A DNA stretch of 64,000 nucleotides. It comes from Mesorhizobium sp. (GTDB lineage Bacteria; Pseudomonadota; Alphaproteobacteria; Rhizobiales; Rhizobiaceae). Numbering within the stretch: the first letter of the stretch is position 1; each line of letters opens with the position of its first letter. A program made the translations under genes and the position numbers. Of this stretch, positions 25,988 to 34,577 are shown piece after piece. The notes beneath the pieces are model-generated. The model saw only the letters and a list, made by a program, of their open reading frames with translations, was not told the origin of the DNA and ran no database searches. The DNA lies in contig NZ_SUEG01000002.1 in assembly GCF_005063415.1 (NCBI RefSeq), forward strand, positions 69,126 through 133,125. The letters run 5' to 3'.

Positions 25988-27058
25988 ATGACAGATCGCA
26001 TTGCGCTCATAACTGGTGTGACCGGTCAGGACGGTGCCTACCTTGCCAGACTGCTGCTGGAGAACGGCTATACTGTCCACGGACTGAAACGCAGATCCTC
26101 CTCCTTCAATACCGAACGCATCGACGACATCTACGTCGATCCGCACGAACCAGACGCACGCTTTTTTCTCCACTACGCCGACCTGACCGATGCGACCAAT
26201 CTCATCCGCATCATTCAGGAGACTCGCCCCACCGAAATCTACAACCTGGCGGCCCAAAGCCATGTCCAGGTAAGCTTCGAGACGCCTGAATATACCGGCA
26301 ACGCCGATGCCCTTGGCACACTCAGGCTGCTTGAAGCCATCCGCATCCTGAAGATGGGAGAGCGGGTGCGCTTTTATCAAGCGTCAACCTCCGAGTTGTT
26401 CGGCAAAGTCCAGGAGGTGCCTCAGACGGAGAAGACGCCGTTCTACCCGCGCTCTCCCTATGCGGCGGCCAAACTCTATGCCTATTGGATCACGATCAAC
26501 TACCGTGAAGCGTACGGAATGTTCGCTTCCAATGGCATACTGTTTAATCATGAAGGCCCCACGCGCGGCGAGACGTTTGTGACCCGCAAGATCACACGTG
26601 CGGTTGCCGGTATCGAGCGAGGCTTCCAGTCCGCCCTCTATCTTGGAAATCTGGATGCGAAACGCGACTGGGGGCATGCTCGCGACTATGTGGAGGGCAT
26701 GTGGCGGATTGTTCAGCACGCCGAGCCAGACGACTTCGTCCTCGCCACGGGCGAAACCCACTCGGTTCGAGAGTTCGTAGAGCGTGCCTTTCGGGCAGTC
26801 GGCCGCGTCATCGTCTGGGAAGGTAAGGGGGTGAACGAGATCGGCCGAGATGGCAAGACAGGAGAGATTCTCGTCCGAGTCGACCCACGCCATTTCCGTC
26901 CGACGGAGGTCGATCTCCTGATGGGAAATCCCGCGAAAGCCCGCTCAATGCTCGGCTGGTCGCCAAAGAGGACGTTCAGCGACCTCGTGGCGGAAATGGT
27001 GGCCGCCGATCTGAAACGTCTGGAGCGAGAGAGCTGGCACAGGGACAGTAGCGTCTAG
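25988..27058 (+). CDS. gmd: GDP-mannose 4,6-dehydratase family enzyme (Gmd or DmhA-like)
   Basis: A 356-residue extended SDR that makes a GDP-4-keto-6-deoxy sugar from GDP-mannose or GDP-manno-heptose. Clear GMD motifs are '[20 protein letters not shown]' (NADP loop), '[17 protein letters not shown]', '[20 protein letters not shown]', '[15 protein letters not shown]' (catalytic Thr/Ser-Glu), '[15 protein letters not shown]' (Tyr-Lys) and '[18 protein letters not shown]'. The length is normal. I chose the ATG at 25988, where homology starts. In Yersinia and Campylobacter a Gmd homologue acts on GDP-manno-heptose; the heptose genes just upstream make that substrate plausible here. No fcl or rmd reductase follows, so the SDR at 19.0 kb could serve. 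Confidence 0.95.
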   Translation: MTDRIALITGVTGQDGAYLARLLLENGYTVHGLKRRSSSFNTERIDDIYVDPHEPDARFFLHYADLTDATNLIRIIQETRPTEIYNLAAQSHVQVSFETPEYTGNADALGTLRLLEAIRILKMGERVRFYQASTSELFGKVQEVPQTEKTPFYPRSPYAAAKLYAYWITINYREAYGMFASNGILFNHEGPTRGETFVTRKITRAVAGIERGFQSALYLGNLDAKRDWGHARDYVEGMWRIVQHAEPDDFVLATGETHSVREFVERAFRAVGRVIVWEGKGVNEIGRDGKTGEILVRVDPRHFRPTEVDLLMGNPAKARSMLGWSPKRTFSDLVAEMVAADLKRLERESWHRDSSV

Positions 27059-27389
27059 AAAGGGCCACCGGTCATGGACCACCTTATCGGCTCGACGCAA
27101 AACGGATAGTTGTGCTGGCCAGGCGGCATGTCGGCTCGGGTGTAGCGCGGCGACTGAGGGGCAATTTTGCTTTGTGATGCCCTTTGGGTTGAGGCGCGAT
27201 CCACTCATTATAGCGAGGCGAACCGAGGGATCGGCAGTGTCCCGGCCCAGTGACTTGACCAAGCTTTGACCAAGGGCCAGGATTGCGCCTATCTCAGGCA
27301 GAACAGCGATTGTTGGGCAATCCGCACTCAGCTCAACGGCAATGAACACGGCTCGCCACGAGGGCCCCGACGCGGACAAGGACAGGGAA
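27059..27389. other. Intergenic region after gmd
   Basis: About 330 bp with no recognisable gene, RNA or strong hairpin. It separates the heptose cassette from the toxin-antitoxin pair and should hold the antitoxin promoter. Confidence 0.4.
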
Positions 27390-27632
27390 ATGCCCATCAC
27401 GGTGAAAGTTGGCGAGGCCAAGACGCATCTCTCGGAACTGCTTTCAAGGGTCGAAGCCGGCGAGGAGGTGATTATTTCGCGCGGCAACGATCCCATCGCT
27501 AAACTGTCGCGGATTCAACGGCGCAACGATGTCGAGGCCGTGATCGAAGAGATCAGCGCTGCCCGCGCCCGTGCCAAGCCCGTGACGCAGGACGAAATTC
27601 GGGCTTGGCGCGATGAAGGGCGCCGCGCTTGA
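27390..27632 (+). CDS. Phd/YefM-type antitoxin
   Basis: An 80-residue DNA-binding antitoxin. The N-terminus 'VKVGEAKTHLSELLSRVEAG' followed by 'EEVIISRGNDPIAKL' is the Phd/YefM fold, which binds the operator of its own operon. The basic and acidic C-terminal part should wrap the toxin. I used the ATG at 27390; an upstream ATG at 27342 extends the frame with no family match. The PIN toxin follows 16 bp later, or overlaps if its earlier ATG is used. Confidence 0.92.
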   Translation: MPITVKVGEAKTHLSELLSRVEAGEEVIISRGNDPIAKLSRIQRRNDVEAVIEEISAARARAKPVTQDEIRAWRDEGRRA

Positions 27633-27648
27633 TGGCGATCATCGTCTG

Positions 27649-28065
27649 ATGCCTTTCGTTGTCGACCTTTCCATGGCGGCTGCCTGGATTCTTCCTGATG
27701 AAGACAGCGAGGCGGCGGCCGCCCTGATGCGAGGATTGCCGGGAACAACGGCGCCTGTCCCTTCCCTGTTCTGGCACGAGGCCCGTAACGTCGTACTGAT
27801 GGCCGAGCGGCGTGGCCGCACCGCGGCGGGCGAAGCTGCCACCACCATGGCACGGCTGCGCCGATTGCCGCTGGAGGACGCCGGCGGCGGGTCGGACGGC
27901 GCAGTGCTGACGCTAGCTTCGCACGGGCTTAGCGCCTATGACGCCACCTATCTTGCGCTGGCAATCGAAACCGAGTTGCCGCTGGCCACCCTCGATCGCA
28001 AGCTCGCACTTGCCGCGCGCCGCCAGGGAATCCGAATTCTCGGGCCGCTCGCGAATGGAAACTGA
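27649..28065 (+). CDS. VapC-type PIN-domain toxin
   Basis: A 138-residue PIN-domain ribonuclease, toxin partner of the preceding antitoxin. The acidic residues that bind metal can be placed: Asp in 'FVVDLSMAAAWILPDE', Glu in 'LFWHEARNVVL', Asp in 'LSAYDATYLALA' and Asp in 'LATLDRKLALAAR'. These proteins cut tRNA or rRNA when freed from the antitoxin. The ATG at 27649 gives the usual N-terminus; an ATG at 27613 overlaps the antitoxin. Just after it, a short frame at 28055-28171 overlaps its stop and reads 'YVVRRAEAFDALDSGLPLDR'; I do not recognise this. Confidence 0.92.
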   Translation: MPFVVDLSMAAAWILPDEDSEAAAALMRGLPGTTAPVPSLFWHEARNVVLMAERRGRTAAGEAATTMARLRRLPLEDAGGGSDGAVLTLASHGLSAYDATYLALAIETELPLATLDRKLALAARRQGIRILGPLANGN

Positions 28066-28391
28066 CCTCTTCGCTCGACCACCTGCCTATGTTGTTCGAC
28101 GTGCCGAAGCCTTCGACGCTCTCGATTCCGGGCTGCCCTTGGACCGCCGCGATTTTCTCGCCGAACTTTGACCGACAACGACCTGGCGCCATCTGGCCAG
28201 GAAGGCATTTTGTGCCCAGAGGTGCTTGACCCCAGTCGGCCCGGCAACACGGAAAAATCCTGTTTGCGCAAAAAAACGGGCACAAGAGGCCCTGGCATTC
28301 GATAACGCGCCGATATGCGGAAGGGTGGCTGCAATGCTGGGGGGCCAGATGCTCCTGGCATGCCGCCCAGGTCGCCGGAGGACCGATAGCC

Positions 28392-28595
28392 TTGACGCAG
28401 AAGGGGATCACTCTGAAAGAGGTGGCCGCCGCGGCAAACGTATCGCGGGCGACGGCTGCGCGGGCGCTCAACAGTTATGGTTACGTCGGCGACGAAACCG
28501 CGCTTCGCGCGGTCGAGGCAGCCGACAGGTTGGGCTATCGGGCCAAACGCGTCGCGCAGGCGCTGCGCAGCGGGCAATTGCCTCTCGTCGGCTTA
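28392..28595 (+). pseudogene. LacI-family regulator, N-terminal fragment
   Basis: From a TTG at 28392 the frame encodes a LacI-type headpiece: 'ITLKEVAAAANVSRATAARA' then 'LNSYGYVGDETALRAVEAAD' and 'LGYRAKRVAQALRSGQ', ending at 'LPLVG' where the sugar-binding domain should begin. The rest of the frame (to 28742) has no similarity to that domain. Its unusual hinge phrase 'ATAARALNSYGYV' resembles 'ATAGRVLGDYGYS' of the intact regulator at 29.8-30.9 kb, so it is probably a paralogue cut short. A free DNA-binding domain would dimerise poorly. Confidence 0.75.
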
Positions 28596-28751
28596 ACTGC
28601 CCCATATCGGCGAAAGACTTTGGGAAGAGTTAACGCCGCCGGTGCCTACGACTGCGACAGCTTGCCGATTGCTAGGTCGCGTTGGCAAAAAATTGGCGAC
28701 CAGGATCCGGCAAGGTATGGACGGTATATTACGCGACCCTAATTCAACACT

Positions 28752-29220
28752 ATGAGCCGTTTGCTGCTTAGCTTCGTCTCGTTGTTATTTTCCACCACGC
28801 TTCTTTATGCGCAAGAGTGGCAGCCCTTCGGCGTCAAGCAGTTTGGCTTTGTATTCGATGTGCCCCCTGGCTTTGTTCTGACTCAGCGTTCCGACCAGGG
28901 GGGCAGCTTTTCAGGGCAAAAACGGGGCCTTTCTTGCTGTTTGGGGCGCAAGGCTCGGAAAGGCCAGTTTCCGCGCCGAGATAGAGCATCGAATGGTCGA
29001 GGACGAAAAGGCGGGCTGGAAAGTGACCTATCGGCGCGTTAAGCCGGCTTGGGCCAGTTATTCCGGCCTCAGGGACGGGCAAATCCGCTATGTACGCGTC
29101 ATTGCGATCTGCAATGACCGTGCGGCGCTCTTTACAATGAACTACAGCAGATCCGAAAAAATCCCGTACGATCCCGTCGTGGTGCGAATGGTGCGATCCC
29201 TAAGGGCGGAAGGCTGTTAA
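28752..29220 (+). pseudogene. Small secreted protein, frameshifted
   Basis: The first frame has a signal peptide ('MSRLLLSFVSLLFSTTLLYA', cleavage near AQEW) and continues 'WQPFGVKQFGFVFDVPPGF'. At a run of five A's near 28918 the sense moves to another frame, which continues 'NGAFLAVWGARLGKASFRAE' and ends 'YDPVVVRMVRSLRAEGC'. Joined, the product would be about 155 residues and look like a complete periplasmic protein. I do not recognise the family. The break could be a true mutation or a sequencing error in the A run. Confidence 0.7.
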
Positions 29221-29256
29221 AGCCAGATCAAGCTGTAGAAATATGGCATCTGCAGG

Positions 29257-29612
29257 GTGAAAGCGACAGAGGGCCCCGAACTCGATCAACTGGCTCTCGC
29301 CCTGGAAGGCCTGCGGGGTCATCCCAACATCTTCTATGGCATGGGTTCAACGGAACCGGCATTGCACAGACGCCGATCGGCGGCCGCGTCCTGGCCAGTC
29401 TGGTGCTCGAGCCCAAGGACCGGTGGAGCGCCAGCGGTCTGGTCGGGATCGACCGGAGGCTGGCATTGCCTCCAGAGCCGTTCCGCTATCTCGGCGCCAG
29501 ACTTGTGCGCGGCGCTATCCGGCGCAAGAACGACATCGAGATCCGCAACGGGAACCCGGATGTTCTCACCCGTTTTCTTGCGCAGCTCACGCCGGGGCAT
29601 CGTAAGCAGTAG
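29257..29612 (+). pseudogene. FAD-dependent oxidoreductase, C-terminal remnant
   Basis: One frame gives 'LEGLRGHPNIFYGMG', then after a one-base shift near 29343 another gives 'GFNGTGIAQTPIGGRVLASL' and 'LPPEPFRYLGARLVRGAIRR'. This is the typical C-terminus of DAO-type FAD oxidoreductases (G-F-x-G-x-G, then PPEPxRYxGxRxVRxA). The FAD-binding N-terminal two thirds are absent. It is not part of the intact oxidoreductase at 35.6 kb, whose C-terminus differs. Confidence 0.75.
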
Positions 29613-29785
29613 TAGTCGTGCCCTGCAGTCCGCCTGGGCTGTCATTCAGCCGAGCCGATCCGCACCGGCCGGTGTTATTGTAGGTAAGCGAAGAGAGACA
29701 AGGCAGTCACAATCTCCCTGCATGGCATCGACCCCGGCGTAGAGGCGCTGCAATTCAGCTCCAGCCGGACCGTCGCGGCCGGAGA

Positions 29786-30895
29786 TCAGACGGCCTCGCG
29801 GTTGCGATGGACCGCAATTGAGTTACGCTCCACCAAGCGGGCCGCCAGCACACAATGCTCGAAAGGCAAAGTGGCCTCCCCTAACCTCCTCAAGAGAAGC
29901 TCCGCCGCCGCCGCTCCGATCAAATGCGCCGGCTGCGCGATGGCTGTGATACCCTGGGCCACGAATTGCATCCAGTCGAGATCGTCGAAGCAAAGCAGCG
30001 AAAGGTCTCCTGGGATCGCAAGCTTCAGTGCCGATGTCGCCTCCAGAACACCTGTCGACATCACGCCATCGGCGGTAAACAGGGCGGACGGCGCATTGCG
30101 CATTGTCAGCAGATCGAGTGCCTCCTTGCGGGCCGCCTCGCTAGAATAGATCGCCACGCGGCGGATCAACTGCGGATCCGGCGTAATGCCCGCGGCGCGA
30201 TGGGCTTCGAGGTAACCCAATAGCCTTTGCCAGCTTGGATGATGATAGCGAATATCAGCGCTGGAGAGATCGGCGTTTGCCACAAACGAGCCAACATCAT
30301 CGCGTTGGCCCGGCCCGAGCTCCGCCAGAATTCCAATGCGGCTGTGTCCGGCACCGATCATCGCCGCGATGCTGCTACGCGTTACGGAAACATTGTCGAC
30401 CACGACTGAATCGGTTTCCAGGCCCGCAACCATGCGGTCGAACTGCACGACGGGACAGCGGGCTGCGACTGCCTCACGAAGATGATCCGGTTCGTCCACG
30501 AAAGTCGATGAGACAATTAAACCGTCGACCTGCTTTTCCAGCAGCAGCTGCACCGCCTCTCGCTCGAGTTCGGCATTTTCGTCACTATTCGTAACGATAA
30601 CCCCGAAGCCGCCACGGCGCGCCATATCCCCTATTCCGCGCAGCACGCTCGCGTAGAACGGGCTTTCGATGTCGCCAACCACAACTCCGATAGTCTGCGT
30701 CTTACCGGTGATCAGACCTTTGGCCAGGCGATTGGGGCGATAGCCCAGCTCAGCTGCAGCGGCGCGCACCTTCTCCTGGACCTCGGGGCTGCTGTAGCCG
30801 TAGTCACCAAGCACACGCCCCGCCGTGGCGGAACTCACCCCGGCCCGGCGAGCGACCTCTATGATGGTTGCGTTTTTCGACGATCTTTCAGTCAC
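29786..30895 (-). CDS. LacI-family transcriptional regulator
   Basis: A 369-residue repressor or activator. The headpiece is 'IIEVARRAGVSSATAGRVLG' with hinge 'LGYRPNRLAKGLITGKTQTI', followed by a periplasmic-binding-like domain: 'GVVVGDIESPFYASVLRGIG', 'LLEKQVDGLIVSSTFVD', 'DSVVVDNVSVTRSSIAAMIG' and 'SLLCFDDLDWMQFVAQGITA'. The last part matches the effector pocket of sugar-responsive LacI proteins. It lies at the downstream end of the leftward ABC operon and probably regulates the fructosyl-amino acid genes, since two similar LacI-type palindromes occur at their promoters (33543-33556 and 34501-34514). The effector is not known; an Amadori compound or its 6-phosphate would fit. Confidence 0.93.
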   Translation of the reverse strand: MTERSSKNATIIEVARRAGVSSATAGRVLGDYGYSSPEVQEKVRAAAAELGYRPNRLAKGLITGKTQTIGVVVGDIESPFYASVLRGIGDMARRGGFGVIVTNSDENAELEREAVQLLLEKQVDGLIVSSTFVDEPDHLREAVAARCPVVQFDRMVAGLETDSVVVDNVSVTRSSIAAMIGAGHSRIGILAELGPGQRDDVGSFVANADLSSADIRYHHPSWQRLLGYLEAHRAAGITPDPQLIRRVAIYSSEAARKEALDLLTMRNAPSALFTADGVMSTGVLEATSALKLAIPGDLSLLCFDDLDWMQFVAQGITAIAQPAHLIGAAAAELLLRRLGEATLPFEHCVLAARLVERNSIAVHRNREAV

Positions 30896-31005
30896 TCGGC
30901 AAACCCCGCCGCCAATGCGCGCGTTGTGACGGCGACCTAGCGGCAGTTAAGCCCGTCCAGCAAGGCCGAACACTGCAACCCCCGCGGTTGCGCACACCAT
31001 TGCAA

Positions 31006-32535
31006 TCACAGTACCTCGGACAGAAAGCGCCGAAGACGTGGACTCTGCGGATTGTCGAAAAGGTCCTCTGGCCGTCCTGCCTCGACGATCCGCCCCTCGT
31101 CCATGAACACGACCTGGTTCGCGACTTTGCGAGCAAAGTTCATCTCGTGGGTGACGACCACCATCGTCATCCCGCCGCGACCGAGATCGGCCATCAAATT
31201 GAGCACACCCTTGACCAATTCTGGATCGAGCGCGCTGGTGACTTCGTCGAACAGCATGATTTCGGGCTCGAGGGCGAGCGCACGCGCGATGGCCACCCGC
31301 TGCTGTTGCCCGCCCGAGAGATTGGCTGGCCGGTGATCCTTGCGCTCCAGCAGTCCGACTTCATGCAGCCTCGCCAAGGCCGCGCCCTCAGCCTCCTCGC
31401 GCGACATGCGTTTCACCTTGCGCAGAGCCAGGGTGATGTTGGCGAGCGCGCTGCGGTCGGGGAACAGATTGAACTGCTGGAAAACCATCCCGACGCGCCG
31501 CCGGAGTTGGTCAGGGGTCTGTTTGTAGATGCTTTCGCCGTCGAGCAGAATGTCACCGGCTCGACACTCTACTAGGCGGTTGAGGCAACGCAGCAAGGTG
31601 GACTTGCCCGAGCCGGACGGACCGATGAGGCAGGTGACCGTCCCGGGTTGCACTTTCAGACTGACCTCATGGAGCACCTGGACGGCGCCGTAGGCCATGT
31701 CGATATTCTTCACCTCGATGCCGCCACCCTTGAAGCGAATGGGCTGTGCTGCGGGCGACGTCGCTGCGCCCGGCACGACGGCTTCGGCAAGCTCGGCGAC
31801 TTCCTTGAGGCCACTCTGCACGGCGGTGATTCGTTTGCCGACACGCATGCGCGCGTCGATATAGTTGACGAGATGGGTCAGCGGCACCGTGATCACGAGA
31901 TAGAACACGCCGGCCAGCAAGAGCGGCGACAAGTTGCCGGTCAGCACAGCCTGGTCTTGGCCGACGCGGAACAGTTCGCGTTCGGAGGCGAGCAGACCAA
32001 GGAAATAGACCAGGCTGGAGTCTTTAACATTGCCGATGAACTGGTTGACCAGTGCAGGCAGGACGCGGCGGATGCCTTGCGGGATCACCACAAGGCGCAT
32101 GCCTTGGCCATATGTCATGCCGAGGGTGCGCGTGGCGTCGATCTGACCACGCTCGACGCTCTGAATGCCGGCGCGGAAAATCTCCCCGATGTAGGCGCCG
32201 GCGATCAGGCTGAGCGCCAGAATGCCAAGCGGATACGGCGATGGACCGAACAGATCTCGGCCCAACCGCGCGAAGCCTTGGCCAATGATCAGGATTGTGA
32301 CAATGGCAGGAAGCCCGCGGAAGATATCGGTGTAGACTCTGGCAAGGAGTTTCAGCGGCTGGTTCTCGGAAATCCCCATCACGGCGAGTACGATACCGAT
32401 CAGCGTCCCGAAAAACGTCGAGGCAAGGGCCAGGATCAAGGTGTTCTTGAGGCCGACCATCACCATGTTCGGCAGAACTTCTGCCATCGCCTGGAAATCA
32501 AGAAAGCTGCGGGCGAAGTTGTCGAACCAGCTCAT
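31006..32535 (-). CDS. Fused polar amino acid ABC transporter permease and ATPase
   Basis: A 509-residue fusion of a GlnP/HisM-type permease and a GlnQ/HisP-type ATPase. The permease part (about residues 1-235) has the 'EIFRAGIQSVERGQIDATRT' coupling loop and five or so membrane helices. The ATPase part (about 265-509) has Walker A 'IGPSGSGKSTLLRCLNRL', the Q-loop 'VGMVFQQFNLFPD', signature '[20 protein letters not shown]' and Walker B 'IMLFDEVTSALDPE' with His in 'VVTHEMNFA'. Such fusions occur in opine and amino-acid importers of rhizobia and agrobacteria. The start at 32535 gives 'MSWFDNFARSFLDF'. It follows the binding-protein gene on the same strand and should import an Amadori compound. 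Confidence 0.93.
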   Translation of the reverse strand: MSWFDNFARSFLDFQAMAEVLPNMVMVGLKNTLILALASTFFGTLIGIVLAVMGISENQPLKLLARVYTDIFRGLPAIVTILIIGQGFARLGRDLFGPSPYPLGILALSLIAGAYIGEIFRAGIQSVERGQIDATRTLGMTYGQGMRLVVIPQGIRRVLPALVNQFIGNVKDSSLVYFLGLLASERELFRVGQDQAVLTGNLSPLLLAGVFYLVITVPLTHLVNYIDARMRVGKRITAVQSGLKEVAELAEAVVPGAATSPAAQPIRFKGGGIEVKNIDMAYGAVQVLHEVSLKVQPGTVTCLIGPSGSGKSTLLRCLNRLVECRAGDILLDGESIYKQTPDQLRRRVGMVFQQFNLFPDRSALANITLALRKVKRMSREEAEGAALARLHEVGLLERKDHRPANLSGGQQQRVAIARALALEPEIMLFDEVTSALDPELVKGVLNLMADLGRGGMTMVVVTHEMNFARKVANQVVFMDEGRIVEAGRPEDLFDNPQSPRLRRFLSEVL

Positions 32536-32554
32536 ATCAAGTCCATCTATAACT

Positions 32555-32586
32555 CGGCCGGGCACCGTTGCTCACGGGCCCGGCCG
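32555..32586 (-). promoter_or_regulatory. Hairpin between binding-protein and permease-ATPase genes
   Basis: CGGCCGGGC and GCCCGGCCG form 9-bp perfect arms around a 14-nt loop, 25 bp after the binding-protein stop. There is no U tract after it, so it looks like an mRNA-stabilising or partly attenuating stem rather than a full terminator. Similar stems follow the other two binding-protein genes. Confidence 0.6.
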
Positions 32587-32611
32587 GAAACGACAACGAA
32601 TACGCGCGAAT

Positions 32612-33448
32612 TTACTTCTTGGGCAGATATTGATCCGGCATCGGGGTACCCGGGAACCATTTCTCGTGCAGTCGTTTCCAGGTGCCATCGTCCATGGCCT
32701 CGCGCAGTGCCTTGTTGAGCGCTTCGCGGAAGGCGTCGTTGCCCTTCTTGACTACGAAACCGGCTGGCGCATCGAAGGACGGCACGTTCATTGTTATGTT
32801 CAGGTTCTTATAGCGCTCCACATACTGCTTGGCCGACTCATAGTCGGTGAAATGGCCATCGATCGTCCCGTTGTTCAGCGCCGCCACCGCAGTGTTGTTG
32901 TCCGGGAATTTGACAATGTCGCCCTTCAGGTTCTTCTCGGCATAGATTTCCTGCAGCGTTCCCTGGATCACGCCGATGCGCTTTCCGGCGGTGCTCTGAT
33001 TGCTCGTCAGAGCCGGATCAGCCGAAATGATCGACAGGTAGCCAGCGAGATAGCCGTCGCCAAAATCCACGGTCTTCTTGCGCTCCGCGGTCGTGCCAAT
33101 GGCGGCGACAGCGACGTCGAAGCGACCGTTGGCGACGGACGGCAGCAGCGCCGAGAATTCCTGGCCAGTAAAAACAACCTGCTCCTCCTTGAACCCGAGC
33201 CGGCGCGCCACATCGCGGAAGAGCTCAGCGTCGAAGCCGGTGAAGTTGCCATTGGCGTCGGTGAACACATAGGGTTTCGCATCGCCCATGGTTCCGACGC
33301 TGATCGTTGTCGGGTCGATGAGGTTATAAGGATTGTCGGCCGCTTTTGCCTGCGTTGATCCTGCTAGCGTGCCAAGTCCTGTCACCAGGGCGATCGTCAG
33401 CGCCAGACCGGATTTCACCAGTTGGCGCCTGCTCGAATTCGTTTGCAT
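32612..33448 (-). CDS. Amino acid ABC transporter substrate-binding protein
   Basis: A 278-residue periplasmic family 3 binding protein. The N-terminus 'SSRRQLVKSGLALTIALVTG' is a long signal with two arginines and cleavage near 'STQAKAAD'. The mature part shows 'ISVGTMGDAKPYVFTDANGN', 'FTGFDAELFRDVARRLGFK', 'FSALLPSVANGRFDVAVAAI' and 'TAERKKTVDFGDGYLAG', typical of His/Gln-type binding proteins. I used the ATG at 33448, which has GGAGAAG upstream; the open frame extends 21 codons further. It sits upstream of the fused permease-ATPase and downstream of a LacI-type palindrome at 33543-33556. Substrate is inferred from context as a fructosyl-amino acid. Confidence 0.93.
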   Translation of the reverse strand: MQTNSSRRQLVKSGLALTIALVTGLGTLAGSTQAKAADNPYNLIDPTTISVGTMGDAKPYVFTDANGNFTGFDAELFRDVARRLGFKEEQVVFTGQEFSALLPSVANGRFDVAVAAIGTTAERKKTVDFGDGYLAGYLSIISADPALTSNQSTAGKRIGVIQGTLQEIYAEKNLKGDIVKFPDNNTAVAALNNGTIDGHFTDYESAKQYVERYKNLNITMNVPSFDAPAGFVVKKGNDAFREALNKALREAMDDGTWKRLHEKWFPGTPMPDQYLPKK

Positions 33449-33542
33449 GTCTTCTCCTCTTACGATTGGCCGAACTCGGCCTGCGGTCCCACTCGACGTC
33501 TCATCCATCAAAACGCTCTCACGTGGCGCTTAGTTAGATGAC

Positions 33543-33556
33543 TGAGAACGTTATCA
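33543..33556. promoter_or_regulatory. LacI-type operator 1
   Basis: TGAGAACGTTATCA, an even palindrome with central CG and one mismatch between its 7-bp halves. It lies about 95 bp before the binding-protein ATG. Its core (TGATAACGTTC on the other strand) recurs exactly at 34501-34511. Confidence 0.65.
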
Positions 33557-33609
33557 CTTTATCTAGCATCGTCGATTTCTCGCGTCAATTGTTTCGCAGA
33601 ATTTCGCAG

Positions 33610-34476
33610 CTAGACGGTTTTCCTGTCTTGAACGTGCCGAGCTGCGCGGAGGACCTCCGGCGTCATCTTTCCTATATCGATTGCTGTCGCATGGCCGATC
33701 GCCCCGTAGTACTGGCAGGTAGCCGCCGCGGCCTCCGCGGCATGGCCGAGAATGTCTTGAGGTGCCTCTTCGCTGAGCAGGCCGAACAGCGTTCTGGCGA
33801 TGAAGGTGTCGCCCGCGCCCAGGGTGTCGATGGCTTCGACCAGCCGCGCCGGGGATCGGTAAGAGACGGTGTCGCTGTGAAGCACCGCGCCAGCTCGACC
33901 GCGAGTCACAAGAACCCACTTTGAACCACATCCAAGCAGTTCGGCTGCGAGTGCGGCCAATTCCTTGTCGTCGAGACCCTCGCCCGAGACCGAAGCCAGA
34001 TAGCAATGGGGCCCAATCTCGCGTCGATGTTCCGGTTCCCGCCGCGTAGAAAAATCGTAAGACAACAGGGACTTACTCGATACCGCGGCAACCCACGGGT
34101 CTAACCCGCTGGACTGGCCGATGTGGACGGCCTGGAAGGCCGAGAGAAAATCCAGATCTTCTTGCGTCGGCGTGAACATCGAGACGCCGAGGTCGAAATC
34201 CAGGAAAATCCGATCGGCGTTGCGGTGACCTATAAGGCAATAAGCGGTCGGCCCTTCGAGGCGCCGCAATCGGGTGACGTCCACGCGCTCCGACGCCAGT
34301 GCGGCGTCTATCAGGTCCCCTGCCCGGTCTTTGCCGATCGCTCCAACATAGGCCGATCGCCCGCCGAAGCGGCTGACATAGACCGAGACATTGAGGCAGT
34401 TTCCGCCGGGATACATCTCGCCGCGAGCGAGATAACAATCGACCACGTTATCGCCTATCGCGGCAATCTTGACCAT
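33610..34476 (-). CDS. frlD: PfkB-family kinase, fructoselysine 6-kinase (FrlD)-like
   Basis: A 288-residue ribokinase-fold sugar kinase. It has 'AAIGDNVVDCYLARGEMYPG' and 'GNCLNVSVYVSRFGGRSAYV' (substrate loop with the GGN signature), 'DRIFLDFDLGVSMF', 'WVLVTRGRAGAVLHSD' and the anion hole with catalytic Asp in 'DTLGAGDTFIARTLFGLL'. The opening and 'CQYYGAIGHA' near the end closely follow E. coli FrlD, which phosphorylates fructoselysine at C6. The neighbouring SIS deglycase and amino-acid importer support an Amadori-compound kinase. It is divergent from the SIS gene with a palindrome between them, and is followed 161 bp later by the binding-protein gene. Confidence 0.85.
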   Translation of the reverse strand: MVKIAAIGDNVVDCYLARGEMYPGGNCLNVSVYVSRFGGRSAYVGAIGKDRAGDLIDAALASERVDVTRLRRLEGPTAYCLIGHRNADRIFLDFDLGVSMFTPTQEDLDFLSAFQAVHIGQSSGLDPWVAAVSSKSLLSYDFSTRREPEHRREIGPHCYLASVSGEGLDDKELAALAAELLGCGSKWVLVTRGRAGAVLHSDTVSYRSPARLVEAIDTLGAGDTFIARTLFGLLSEEAPQDILGHAAEAAAATCQYYGAIGHATAIDIGKMTPEVLRAARHVQDRKTV

Positions 34477-34500
34477 TGCAGGACTTTCAGTTTAAGGATG

Positions 34501-34514
34501 TGATAACGTTCGCA
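34501..34514. promoter_or_regulatory. LacI-type operator 2
   Basis: TGATAACGTTCGCA in the divergent promoter between the FrlD-like and FrlB-like genes. It shares the 11-mer TGATAACGTTC with operator 1 on the opposite strand. Two halves match at five of seven positions. It lies 24 bp from the kinase ATG, so binding should block both directions. Confidence 0.65.
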
Positions 34515-34577
34515 TAATGGCTGCCACCTGTCAATTGTGCGCCGGCCCCTAGCTCTGCCAACGAGACGAGGAAGCTC

